Part shown: positions 23,849 through 34,200 of the stretch, in pieces
How positions within the stretch are numbered: the stretch's first letter is position 1
How the letters are laid out: each line of letters begins with the position of its first letter
Origin: RUG14871 sp045539425
GTDB lineage: Bacteria > Bacillota_I > Bacilli_A > Erysipelotrichales > Erysipelotrichaceae
Direction: 5' to 3'
Assembly: GCA_045539425.1 (NCBI GenBank)
Contig: JAZQFH010000040.1
Span: 1-64,000, forward strand
DNA: 64,000 nucleotides
Made by a program: the position numbers and the translations under genes
Notes under the pieces: model-generated
What the model saw: the letters and a program-made list of their open reading frames with translations, nothing else
Told to the model about the DNA's origin: nothing
The model's database searches: none

Positions 23849-24580
23849 ATGTTACATATTGCAGTCTGTGATGACATCAGCGAACATCTGCAGCATTCCC
23901 AGAATATGATCCAGGATATCCTGGCTTCAAAAGAAATCAATTGTGAAATCTATCCGTTCCATACATCGGAAGATCTTTTGCAGAGTATCAGAGATAAAAA
24001 AATCCGCCCGGAGATCGCCGTTCTGGATATTGAACTGAACGGGGAAAGCGGAATCAATCTCGCAAAGAAGATGAATCAGTACCTTCCAACTTGCCAGATT
24101 ATCTTTCTGACAAACTACATCGATTATGCTTCCGATGTTTACGAAGCGGAACACGTCTGGTTTGTAACCAAGAAAAAAGCCGACCGTTATCTGGAGCCGG
24201 CATTAGATAAAGCGATTGCCGTACTGACGGAATCCTCAACCCATATTCAGGGAATCATCGTACGTAATCAGGGCAAGAGCATCGTTGTTCCTCTGAATAC
24301 CATTCTCTATATCAGCCGCGTCGGCAGAAAAGCGCAGATCAAATGCATGCATCAGGAATACTACGATTCCCGCCGTCCGGTCGATCTGATTCCGCGGCAG
24401 TTGGAAAGCACATTTTTGCAGTGCCACCAGGGATACTGGGTCAATATCAACATGATTGAAGAACTCGATCATAACGAATTTGTCTTAAAAGGAGGCGTCC
24501 GGACGCCAATCAGCCGGAATTTCCGCGATTCCGCCCGTCAGCGCTTCTTTGAAATCTATCATTATCCGGGTGCAGAATAA
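23849..24580 (+). CDS. AgrA-type LytTR response regulator
   Basis: 243 aa. The receiver domain has the acidic pair in IAVCDDISE and the phosphoacceptor in IAVLDIELNGESG. The conserved Thr/Lys positions appear as FLTNYIDYA and VTKKKADRY. The C-terminal LytTR DNA-binding domain (about 140-240) contains ILYISRVGRKAQIKC and FLQCHQGYWVNINMIEEL. LytTR proteins bind paired 9-bp repeats upstream of promoters. It forms an operon with the kinase gene 3 bp upstream. Its stop codon lies inside the terminator loop. Targets could include the adjoining envelope genes. Confidence 0.9.
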   Translation: MLHIAVCDDISEHLQHSQNMIQDILASKEINCEIYPFHTSEDLLQSIRDKKIRPEIAVLDIELNGESGINLAKKMNQYLPTCQIIFLTNYIDYASDVYEAEHVWFVTKKKADRYLEPALDKAIAVLTESSTHIQGIIVRNQGKSIVVPLNTILYISRVGRKAQIKCMHQEYYDSRRPVDLIPRQLESTFLQCHQGYWVNINMIEELDHNEFVLKGGVRTPISRNFRDSARQRFFEIYHYPGAE

Positions 24581-24596
24581 GATCTGCACCTTTTTT
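24569..24596 (+). terminator. terminator of the two-component operon
   Basis: GGTGCAGA / TCTGCACC around ATAAGA, then six T. The stop codon of the response regulator is in the loop. Confidence 0.85.
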
Positions 24597-24602
24597 CATA
24601 GA

Positions 24603-24636
24603 TAAAAAAAGAAAAGAGCCTTCTGAGCTCTTTTTC
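24603..24636 (-). terminator. terminator of the LoaP-like gene
   Basis: AAAAGAGC / GCTCTTTT around CTTCTGA; a T-rich run follows on the minus strand. Confidence 0.75.
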
Positions 24637-25162
24637 AGATTTTATAAACGATTTCCAGCGGAACGGTAATCATTCTTGTTTCTCCCATGAAATCCATCTC
24701 CAGCTTCGCAATACGCTTGTGGCGATTAATATACACGATTTTACTTTCCATTCCGCTGAGCGGTCCATCCGTAATGATGACTTTGTCTCCCTCAATAAAG
24801 CCGACAGAGGTCTGTACGACCTCATCATCTCCGGCAAGATGAGAGAGATACCGCTTTTCTTCGTGAGTCAGTGCAGGAGTCCCTTCATTATCATATTTCA
24901 GGTTTTTGAAATACTTTCCGTACTTAAAGCGCAGATCCGTAATGGCTTTATCAAACTCAAGCCCATCCAGTTCGGAAAGAACGAAGATATATCCCGGAAA
25001 CAGAAGCTTCCGTATAGCTGCTGTGCCTTCCTCTTTTTTGCGGAAGAGTTCCCGGTACAGCACCTTTGTTTCAAATCCGTTGCGCTCGAAAAACATCTTC
25101 ACTTTCTCTTCATCGTTGGTCGCAACGCGAATCACATACCATTCCTTCTCTACGCTGTTCAT
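24635..25162 (-). CDS. loaP: NusG paralogue, LoaP-type antiterminator
   Basis: 175 aa. An N-terminal NGN domain starts KEWYVIRVATNDEEKVKMFF and includes KLLFPGYIFV, the NusG signature. It ends in a KOW domain (VGFIEGDKVIITDGPLSGME) with the C-terminal KLEMDFMGETRMITVPLEIV. The shortness of the linker and the RKKEEG insertion fit specialised NusG paralogues rather than the housekeeping factor. LoaP proteins promote read-through of terminators in long polysaccharide and antibiotic operons after binding a leader hairpin. Its place beside capsule genes fits that role. GAGGAAAAG precedes ATG 25162. Confidence 0.85.
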   Translation of the reverse strand: MNSVEKEWYVIRVATNDEEKVKMFFERNGFETKVLYRELFRKKEEGTAAIRKLLFPGYIFVLSELDGLEFDKAITDLRFKYGKYFKNLKYDNEGTPALTHEEKRYLSHLAGDDEVVQTSVGFIEGDKVIITDGPLSGMESKIVYINRHKRIAKLEMDFMGETRMITVPLEIVYKI

Positions 25163-25180
25163 CTTTTCCTCACACTCCCT

Positions 25181-25208
25181 ATTATAAGAATTCTTACCGC
25201 TTTATCAA
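25181..25208 (-). promoter_or_regulatory. promoter of the LoaP-like gene
   Basis: TTGATA (25203-25208), 16-bp spacer and TATAAT (25181-25186), giving a leader of only about 15 nt. Confidence 0.75.
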
Positions 25209-25260
25209 ACGCTTTCTGCATTCACGCGCATAACGCATACCCTTCCGCAGATTCCCCATG

Positions 25261-25290
25261 GAAAAGGGAGTCATAGCAATGACGACTCCC
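25261..25290 (-). terminator. terminator of the transglutaminase-SLH gene
   Basis: GGGAGTC / GACTCCC stem with an 11-nt loop, then CTTTTCC on the minus strand. Confidence 0.65.
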
Positions 25291-25296
25291 ATCCGG

Positions 25297-27366
25297 TTAT
25301 TTTATATATCTGTAGAGATTGTTCATTCTGTACAGGAAGACCGCCAGCTGCGCTCTTGTGCATGAGTTACCCGGTGAGAAATGCGTACTATCTGTTCCCT
25401 TCGTCAAGCCGACACTGTATGCCCAGAGAATTGCCTTATATGTCGTGTTTCCGAGATCCGTACTCACATCCGCAAACGGATTGCCGATGGTGCTGACTGC
25501 CGGTTTCCCCGCAAGTCTCCATAACATGACCGCCATGTTCGCTCTTGTCGTCGTACCGTTCGGATCAAATCTTCCGTCAGAGCCTTTGACGATTCCCTGC
25601 TGATAAGCCCATAAGATTGCCTTATAAGTTGTATTTCCCAGAGAAGTACTCACATCGCTGAACGGGTTGTTTCCGGTATTGACGGATGGTTTCCCCTTCA
25701 AACGCCACAACATGACGCATAACTGTGCACGGGTGCACGGTAATTGCGGCCCGTAAGCATAGTCATCCATTCCCTTAACGATTCCGTTATCATATGCCCA
25801 ATAGATGGCCTTATATGTCGTATTTCCCAAATCCGGAGTGGCATCGCCAAACGGGTAATAGGTGATTCTTTCATAATCGATACTCAGTGCTTCGATTCCC
25901 GCCTCTTCATAGTACGGCATAAACTGATAAATATATTCCTGTCCGCGAACAACATCCTTATCGATGAATGTCTTTCTGCTGGATCCAATGCAGGCATAGG
26001 AACCATCCGCCTGTTTTTTGTAGATATTGATTTTTGTATTCCCTGAGTTCAATACCAGGTTTAATTCAACTCCGTGAATACTGTTCTGTACACTTTTTAC
26101 ACATGAATAATAGGGTTCAATTGTCTTGGTTGTATAGGTTACTCCGTCCGGTGCAGTTACGGTTGCCGTAAGCAAAAGGTAATCATCCAGAGACGATGAG
26201 TTAACATTGCACTTTTTCTCTGTAATATTTCCGGAAGTATCTTCAAACACGGCATAACAGCTATGGGAGCCTCCCCAGCGGAATTCTTTCAAGCGGTATG
26301 TCTTACCGACATAGATCGTGGCAATCTGGGAATCCTGGAATGCTTGCCCGTCCTTCTGGAAACTGGCAAGATACTGTGTTCCGTTCATGGAAGAAGTTGC
26401 GGTACGTGTGAATTCATTCGTATAAACATACGAATTATCCGAATTCTTCAAATAGGTGAAGCCGGAAGCCGTCGGGCTCTTCACCATCCAGAAATGCAGT
26501 ACGTCGTCACCTCTGTGGTGTACACGCATTGTGAAGCTTTCCCCTTCGAGCAGATAGAGATCATGCGGTTCTTCCTTTACTTCAAACGGAATCTCATAGC
26601 TTGTGGAGGATACCGGGAACTGCGAATTGAATTCGCTCGTATTATACGTATCTCTGCGCACATGTTTTTCCATGTCCGCGTCGCTCTTAAGGAAATAATG
26701 GTAATAATCCGTTGCCGGAGATGACGCATCCCATGTCGCATCCACATGATAATACTTTCCATCCAGTTTCACGATGTTCCAGCCATGGTTGTTTTCCCCT
26801 GTTGTGACATAGTTTCCCTGTTCATCCGTTCCATATCCGCGCATGTAACGTACGCCGACGCCAAGTTCACTCAGTAAGCGGTAAACCAGTCCGCCGTATC
26901 CCTGACATACGCATGTACGCAGGATCAGTCCCGCATACGGTGTGTATTTATGGTCATTTCTGGCTGTATCAGAGTAGCTCGTATAATCATAAGTAATATT
27001 GGAAGTCACCCATTCATAGACTGACCAGATCTTTTCATAATCATCTTCATTGTAAACATTCAGGCTGTTCAGAAGGTTCTTCACGGCACTGTCCACCTGG
27101 CTCTCCTGTGAAGAAGTAGTCCGGTAGCTGGCCGTCAGATTGACTGTAAACACGTATAGCCCGTTTTGAATTGAACGGTCCCAGCTCCAGCTGGATGTCT
27201 TATAGTTGACTAAAAGATAATCGGATTCTTTCGGTTTTCCCGTATATTCCGTATATGCCTGCTGCACTGCAGACAGGATGATGGTTGTCTTCCCCTGTTG
27301 TGACATAGTTTCCATCCGCGTCTGTTGCATATCCGCGCATATAGCGTACTCCAACACCGAGTTCAC
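25297..27366 (-). CDS. C-terminal part of broken transglutaminase-like SLH protein
   Basis: 689 codons open. The first 28 or so read copy 2 of a 496-bp repeat out of frame, so a natural start is doubtful. From 27280 on, a complete transglutaminase-like core follows: Cys in RTCVCQGYGGL, His in NNHGWNIVKLDGKYYHVDATWD (shortened to its core HGWN) and Asp in DATWD. Then comes a beta-rich region and three SLH modules (GNTTYKAIYWAY, GNTTYKAILWAYQQG, GNTTYKAILWAYSVG). There is no signal peptide. It and the ORF upstream on the minus strand were evidently one gene. TGase-fold proteins cross-link or cleave proteins at the cell surface. Confidence 0.75.
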   Translation of the reverse strand: MNSVLEYAICADMQQTRMETMSQQGKTTIILSAVQQAYTEYTGKPKESDYLLVNYKTSSWSWDRSIQNGLYVFTVNLTASYRTTSSQESQVDSAVKNLLNSLNVYNEDDYEKIWSVYEWVTSNITYDYTSYSDTARNDHKYTPYAGLILRTCVCQGYGGLVYRLLSELGVGVRYMRGYGTDEQGNYVTTGENNHGWNIVKLDGKYYHVDATWDASSPATDYYHYFLKSDADMEKHVRRDTYNTSEFNSQFPVSSTSYEIPFEVKEEPHDLYLLEGESFTMRVHHRGDDVLHFWMVKSPTASGFTYLKNSDNSYVYTNEFTRTATSSMNGTQYLASFQKDGQAFQDSQIATIYVGKTYRLKEFRWGGSHSCYAVFEDTSGNITEKKCNVNSSSLDDYLLLTATVTAPDGVTYTTKTIEPYYSCVKSVQNSIHGVELNLVLNSGNTKINIYKKQADGSYACIGSSRKTFIDKDVVRGQEYIYQFMPYYEEAGIEALSIDYERITYYPFGDATPDLGNTTYKAIYWAYDNGIVKGMDDYAYGPQLPCTRAQLCVMLWRLKGKPSVNTGNNPFSDVSTSLGNTTYKAILWAYQQGIVKGSDGRFDPNGTTTRANMAVMLWRLAGKPAVSTIGNPFADVSTDLGNTTYKAILWAYSVGLTKGTDSTHFSPGNSCTRAQLAVFLYRMNNLYRYIK
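26785..27280 (-). repeat. 496-bp tandem repeat, copy 1
   Basis: Directly adjoins copy 2 at 27281-27776 and is about 94% identical (around 28 mismatches by eye). Positions 27020-27158 are identical, with mismatches gathered at both ends. 496 is not divisible by three, so the duplication shifts the frame. Confidence 0.9.
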
Positions 27367-28114
27367 TCAGTAAGCGGTAAACCAGTCCGCCGTATCCCTG
27401 ACATACGCACGTCCGCAGGATCAGTCCCGCATACGGTGTGTATTTTTGGTCATTTCTGGCTGTATCAGAGTAGCTCGTATAATCATAAGTGATATTGGAA
27501 GTCACCCATTCATAAACTGACCAGATCTTTTCATAATCATCTTCATTGTAAACATTCAGGCTGTTCAGAAGGTTCTTCACGGCACTGTCCACCTGGCTCT
27601 CCTGTGAAGAAGTAGTCCGGTAGCTGGCCGTCAGATTGACTGTAAACACGTATAACCCGTTCTGGACCGAACGGCTCCAGCTCCAGTTGGATGTCTTGTA
27701 GTTGACTAAAAGATAATCGGATTCTTTCGGTTTTCCCGTATATTCCGTATATGCCTGCTGCACTGCAGACAGGATGAATGATTTATCATCATATTTATTC
27801 TTATACGCAAATGAAATATCCGTCTGACGGTTGACCATACATTTACGCAGATAATTGACCACATCTCCGTACTTGTCAAACGTATTCGATGATGTGATCG
27901 TTGCCTGTGCGCTGTCCGGAATGTGTACTTCCGGCAGATCTTCCTCGCTTAAGATATCCGCATATTCCGGATTGATATCATATCCTGTTCCCTGCAATTC
28001 ATCCGTCTCAAACAGATCCTTGTTTTCATACTCCAAACCGAGCACGCTGAGCGGCTCTGCGCAGAAGAAGAGCGTAAGAATGCAGATCAGCATCTTCACA
28101 AATCCATGACGCAT
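27200..28114 (-). CDS. N-terminal part of broken transglutaminase-like SLH protein
   Basis: 304 aa. It has a signal peptide (MLICILTLFFCAEPLSVLG), an acidic pro-like region and the first half of a transglutaminase-like domain including the Cys motif RTCVCQGYGGL. After GEDNH, at the repeat junction (27281), the frame runs into copy 1 in the wrong phase and ends in about 26 unrelated residues. The His and Asp of the catalytic triad and the SLH anchor are therefore lost. The start is sound: GGGGGATG precedes ATG 28114 and TATAAT lies at 28148-28153. It would be secreted but inactive and unanchored. Confidence 0.75.
   Translation of the reverse strand: MRHGFVKMLICILTLFFCAEPLSVLGLEYENKDLFETDELQGTGYDINPEYADILSEEDLPEVHIPDSAQATITSSNTFDKYGDVVNYLRKCMVNRQTDISFAYKNKYDDKSFILSAVQQAYTEYTGKPKESDYLLVNYKTSNWSWSRSVQNGLYVFTVNLTASYRTTSSQESQVDSAVKNLLNSLNVYNEDDYEKIWSVYEWVTSNITYDYTSYSDTARNDQKYTPYAGLILRTCVCQGYGGLVYRLLSELGVGVRYMRGYATDADGNYVTTGEDNHHPVCSAAGIYGIYGKTERIRLSFSQL
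27281..27776 (-). repeat. 496-bp tandem repeat, copy 2
   Basis: Second copy of the repeat, belonging to the N-terminal fragment. The join to copy 1 shows at most 1 bp of microhomology. Confidence 0.9.
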
Positions 28115-28189
28115 AATTCATCCCCCTAAATCACAATATTAAAATATATTATACCTCATTCTATATGACTTTTCCGCTGACATTATCTA

Positions 28190-28222
28190 AAAGGCGGAAA
28201 CTGAGACAGCTTCCGCCTGATA
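28190..28222 (-). terminator. terminator of the 2559-aa protease gene
   Basis: AGGCGGAA / TTCCGCCT with a partly paired 13-nt loop, then TTTTA on the minus strand. Confidence 0.7.
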
Positions 28223-28252
28223 TCATCCGGAAATGATTATAATGAACCTTTC

Positions 28253-31200
28253 CTATTGAAGAACATAGAATTTGTTATTGAAGCGATAGAGGAATACCGC
28301 GAGTTCAGAGCGCTTGCAGTTATCTTTCGGTCCGAATTCCGTCTTCGTCTTACCCTTGGTTAAACCGATATGATAGCCCCACAGGATTGCCTTGTACGTT
28401 GTTCCGCCCAGACTTCTGTCGACATCCGTAAACGGATTGTCAAATCCTTCCACGCTCGGTGCACCCGCTAAGCGGTAGAGCATTACCAGCATCTGAGCAC
28501 GCGTGATTTCATCTTCCGGCGAGAATGTCGTGGCACTTGTGCCTTTTACGACTCCGTTATGATACGCCCAGAGAATGGACTTGTATGTCGTATTTCCCAG
28601 AGAAGGACTTACATCACTGAACGGATTTTCATATCCGGAAACATCCGGAGATCCGTAGATTCTGTACAGCATGACCGTGAAGTTCTTACGTAAGCAGGCA
28701 TCTGCCGGCGAGAATTCCGTTTCACTGGTTCCCTTTACGATTCCGTTCTCATATGCCCACATAATGGCCTTGAACGTCGTATTGCCGATGCTCTCTCTGA
28801 CATCATCGAACGGATAGTAAACGATGCTTTCTTCTTCGCTTAGAGCTTCCGCATTCTGAATCAAGGCTTTGATGCGGTAAGTGTAAAGCGTCTGCACCTT
28901 CACATCCGCATCCGTGAATACTTTTGCGTCTCCCTGATAGACTTCCGTCCAGCTGCCGTCATCATTCTGACGAACGAGAACATATTTCTCAGCTTCACTG
29001 ACGTCAGACCAGCTCACCGTAATTCCTCTGGTGCTGTTTTTCAGATTCAGAATTTCGATTTCAGGTAACGGGAGTTTTTCCGTCGCGACAACCAACTGAT
29101 CGGTATATGTCTTTCCTTCCAGAGTTACCGTAGCCGTGTAAGTGATTTCTCCCGCTTCACTGTATGTTGCCTGACGAGTGATCTCAGATGTCAGAACAGC
29201 CGTCAGAGTCACCGTGTGAGTATTGTCATATTCACAGACAAATGTTGCCTGAGCAGATTCAAATCCGTTCCAGCTCCAGGATGGTTCCTGATATTTATGT
29301 CCCGTCGCCGGAAGCATTTCTTCCTTCTGATCGGTATAGGTAATTCCTTCAAAGACAGCAGTTGCCGTATACGTACGCACGCCTGTTTCCTCACACGTCG
29401 CTTCTTTGCTTAGTGTACTGCTGATGGATGCGGTTACCGTTTCCGTATGAGCAGGATCCCGCTGACAGACGAATGTGACTGTTGCGCCTTCATAACCGTT
29501 CCAAGTCCAGACCGGAGTGTCCCAGTTATGACCGACAGCTTCCACTTCCACTCTCTTCTCATCCGCGTATTCCTTGCCATCCAGAGTAACCACGGCCCGA
29601 TACGTCACATGGCCCGGTTCCGTGCAGCTTCCTGCATCATCCGAACTCTTTGTGATAGTAGCCGAAACAGTCTTGGTATGGTTTTTGTCATGTTCGCACG
29701 TAAAGACGGCTTCCGCGGAAGTATAGTCATCCGCCCAGTTCCAGTCCGGTTCGCCATATGCGTGTCCGATGGCATCGAGAGTTTCTTTCTGGGTATCCGT
29801 ATAATTCTTTCCTTCAAAGCTGATTGTGGCGACGTAAGTTTTTTCTCCCGTCGTTTCACACCCCGGCTCTGCAGTAATGTTGGAGGTAATGGTTGCACTC
29901 AGCGTCACTGTGTGGTTTTGATCATGAGCACAGACAAATGTTGCTTCCGCTTTATTAAAGCCGTCCCAGCTCCACTCCGGTTCACCGAACTGATGTCCGA
30001 CTGCCGGTAATACAACCGTCTTTGTCTCTTTGTTTCCTTTATATTCCGCCGTGTAGGCAATGCTTCCGTCTTCTTCACAAGTCGGTTCAACTCTTACGGA
30101 AGTCACTTCCGCATCTTCCTTCAGCGTGTGCGACGCATCATGTTCGCAGATCAGAATCGCCTTGACACTTTCATAGTTCTCTGCCCATTCGAAATGGTCA
30201 AACTGATAGCTGTGTCCGAGAGGTGCAATCTCTCCCGTTTTCTGATCAGTATATGTATTGCCGTCAAATACGACAACTGCAGTATACGTCATCACTCCGG
30301 CAGTTTCACATCCTGCCTCTTTTGTCACAGCAGTGGTAACCTCAGCTTCCATCTGTTTCACATGTGTGGAATCATTTGCGCATGCGAAGATGGCTTTGGC
30401 AGAGCTGAGGTCTTCCGCCCAGGCCCAATCAACCAGACGGTAATCATGTCCGGTTGCCGGCAGAATTTCTTCTTTTGTGTCTGTCAGGATTTCACCGTTC
30501 AGCGTAACGGTTGCGGTATAAGTACGGATGCCGGATGTTTCACACGTTGCTTCCGTGGTAACTTCGCTGCTGATTTGTGCTTCAAGCGTCTGCTTATGTT
30601 CCGCATTTGTCTTACAAGTCAGAGTTGCCGTAGCGCTCTTATATCCGTTCCATGTCCACTGAACATTTTCCGTATCCCAGATATGTCCTTTCGCTTCGAC
30701 CGTCTTTTCTTCCGTCACATTCAGATTCAGCTGGCTGTTACGTTCTTTTACCGTAGTAGTCACGCTGCTTTCTTCACAGCCGGCACGGAATGTGAATTCC
30801 GCTAATGTACTGTCGCTTGCGAGTTCTGTCTTATTGGCATAAGTCAGAGTAATCTGTCCCGCGGCTTCATCCACATAAATGGAATGATATGCCAGACTGG
30901 AATCTGATGAAACAAACTCCAGTTTCGCAGGATCGTATTTTAAAGTAATGAAACCGTTGGTGACTGCTTCCTTTTCCGAAAGAGTTACCGTTACGCTTCC
31001 ATCCTCTTCCGTATTTGAAACTGCCGCACCTTCATGGAGGGCCGGTGCTTCGATACGGATGGAATTCAGGCTGCCTGCAGGGAGCTCAGCTTCTGCCGTC
31101 TCTTCTGCTTCCCTGTTGAATTTCAGCTGTTCCTGCTGAATCCGTTTGTAGATTTCCGCCATCTTTTCATCACTGATCAGCATCTTTTCCTTCGTGATCA

Positions 31201-34200
31201 CATCTTCCGCAATCTCTTCTTCCGTTGCGGACGGAGCCACTTTTCCGTTGACATACATGCCGCCAACCGGCCAGATGCCTTCTCCAAATGTTCCGGCATG
31301 ATAGACACTGCCGCCTAACGGATCAATCACGATCATTTCCGTTTCACTTCCGTCATAATGTGCCCAGTACAGATACGTTCCGTCATAGTACATGTTCTGA
31401 TAGAGGAAGGATGTGGAAATACCGGTCTCAAGTACAAGCTGCGGTGTGCTGAAGGTCTGCGTGCTCAGCGTTGTGGACCAGATGGCACCGTTTGTATCCA
31501 GGAAGAAGTAGGTTGCGCCGGTCGTTGTACGTCTCTGTAATGCAAGAGCACAGATATAATTGGATTCTCCGATTGTACTCTCCGCATCCAGTAAACCGTA
31601 CGGGAAGCCGCTGTATGTACCTAACTCATCATCCGTTTCCGGAGCCAGATTGCCGAAGATCAGATATCCTGCAAACGCGTAAGTGTAATACGGGTTATAG
31701 CGGGATCCCGCCGGAGCCATATCGAATATCATCGCATAGTTATTGCCGTATTCCGTTAATGCGTAAGTTGATCTGTCAACGGAGTACAGAACGCTCTCGG
31801 AAGCAGAGGTATCCAGCGTAGCCGCATACAGATTGCTTGTTGTCTGCATGTATGCCGTTACCAGATTCTTATCCAGAGCCGTATTATTCAGTTTTGTAAA
31901 GTCTGACGGATGGTCCGAGTTGAAACTGGCGAAATAGACTCCGCCTTCTTCATCCCAGAGGATGCCGTTTAATGTCTTATTTGCGGAAACCACTGTCACC
32001 GCACAGGTTGCCTTCTTGCTGGAATCCGCATTGGAAGTCGCCGTAATCGTGGCATTGCCTCTTGCGACTGCCGTAACCGTACCCGTTTCATCCACTGTCG
32101 CGATTGCCGTATTGGAAGAGGTATACGTAACGGACTGATCTTCCACTGTCAGCGGACTTACTGTTGCCGTTAAACTTGCCGACGAGCCGAGATATAAGCT
32201 TAAGGAAGTAGGGTTCAGTGTGACGCTGTCAACCTTGTACGGGTCGATATCTGAATTGTTATTGACTTTCAGGGCGACAGCCGTTTCATTGGACGCATAG
32301 TCTCCCGCAAAGACAGCCACGTATCCTGCCGCATTGCGGATGATATCCGTTGCTTCAATGGTGGTTTCGTAGCTTCCGTTCTTCGGAATTGCTTCCTCAT
32401 AGACTGTATTTCCATCTAGGGATTTCACTGCCACATAAGCGAGATTGAAATTGTCGCTGACTTTGATGGAAATATTGTTCCCGTCCAGTTTTGCTTCAGA
32501 GATAACCGGAGCCGTATTGTCGATGACAAAATCATATCCGACAAATGCGCCATCTCCCAGTTTATTAGAACGCAGTACTTCATTGAATTTTGCTGCAGAC
32601 AGCTGACCGGCATCCGAAGCCGTCATGCTGCCGTTGACCATCATGGCATTGTATTCCGGAATGGCGTAGTAGCCCACGCGGACCCGCTCACCTTCCGCAA
32701 GATTCAGGCTGCTGAGTTTCTTATTGAGAGAATAGGATCTCGTAGTTTTTCCCTGCCAGGAAGCACTTTCCTGGTCATACCAGATACCGGTGACTTCATG
32801 CCCGTTGATGGCGGAGCTGAGAACATTTGTTACATTTCCGTTCTCATCCACTTTGGAGATCGCATATCCCGTTGTTCCCGCTGCACGGTAGAGGTTGTAG
32901 GTAATCTGTTTTACGGTTGCTTCCGCATTCATTGCCAGGCGGTCACTCGGGAAACTGTCTTCCACTTTGTACGGGTTTCCGCTCACTTTGGAAGTTGTCC
33001 CCTTGTATTCCACTGTCATGTAGTTGGTATCGCTGTTTCCCGTATACGGAATCTTCGCCGTTCCATAGAGCGTATCCGTATAGGACGTATTGTCAAACAT
33101 CGAAGGATCCGTCCAGCTGCCGTAGAATCCCAGAAGCGGGATCGTATGTTCATGGGCAAAGGATTCCCCTTCCGCGCTTGTCGTATTACACTTCACATAA
33201 GTGAAGCCTTCGATATAGGCACCGTTTGGATATTCTGCATTCAGCTCATTTTTCTGCTGTTCGCTGAGCGTCAGAGTGACCGTGACACTGCGCGCGGAAT
33301 TCGCCGGAACCACACCATCTGCCACTGCACCTCCGGAAGATTCAAAGTTCAGTAACAGCTGGGCATCCTGCGTGGAAAGCCCTTCGATACCATCCATTTC
33401 ACCGGCTGTCAGATTCAATGCTGAACCGTCATTATTGCCGGAAAGATAATCCAGGATAGCCTGGGCATCGAGTGCATTTGTCACGCCGTCCTTATTCACG
33501 TCATGTTCATTGGAAGCACCTTCCGAACCTTCCCACTCATAAAGAGCGGAGGAATTCAATGGTGTTGTACTCATCGCCATAAACCGGCTGCCGTCACTGC
33601 TGTAGGAAGCCTGGGTGAAAAGTTTTGTATCCAGATCAAATGTCAGATCATGATCGGTAATATTGTAAAGAGTGAAAGAATAGGAGTATGTTCCCGTACG
33701 CGCAGGATCGTCACCGAATTCCACCTTGACTTTGCCGTCTTCCGCTGCACCTGTTTTTGCACTCAGGGTGTTATCTTCCGTACTCATCAGAATGATGGAA
33801 GATGCATTGATTGCCTTAGACACTTCTGCCAGACCGGCTCCCTGCTGCAGGATGGAGACATAGTTCCCGTCATTGATCATCGGCGTCGCAGTTGACATCA
33901 TTAAGCTCTGCGAGATGGCTCTGGTATCGACATCTGCGAGAGTGCTGTTTTTCTGACGCGGATCATTCTCTCTGAGATATTCCGCCAGTACCGCTGCCAA
34001 GCCCGCCATATGCGGAGCAGCCATGGAAGTACCGGACATCAGTTCGTATTTACTGGAACCGCCTGCTGTCCCGGTTTTGGTTTTATTGGTTCCCCAAACG
34101 GAATAGATATTTCCGCCCGGAGCCGTGATTTCCGGTTTCATTATCAGGGAGCCCGGAACACCCCAGGAAGAGAAATCCGTAATTGTGGCATCTTCTCTGC

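Noticed and set aside
26785..27776. Assembly artefact as explanation of the 496-bp repeat
   Set aside because: The copies differ at around 28 positions, mostly near the ends, which an artefact of identical reads would not give.
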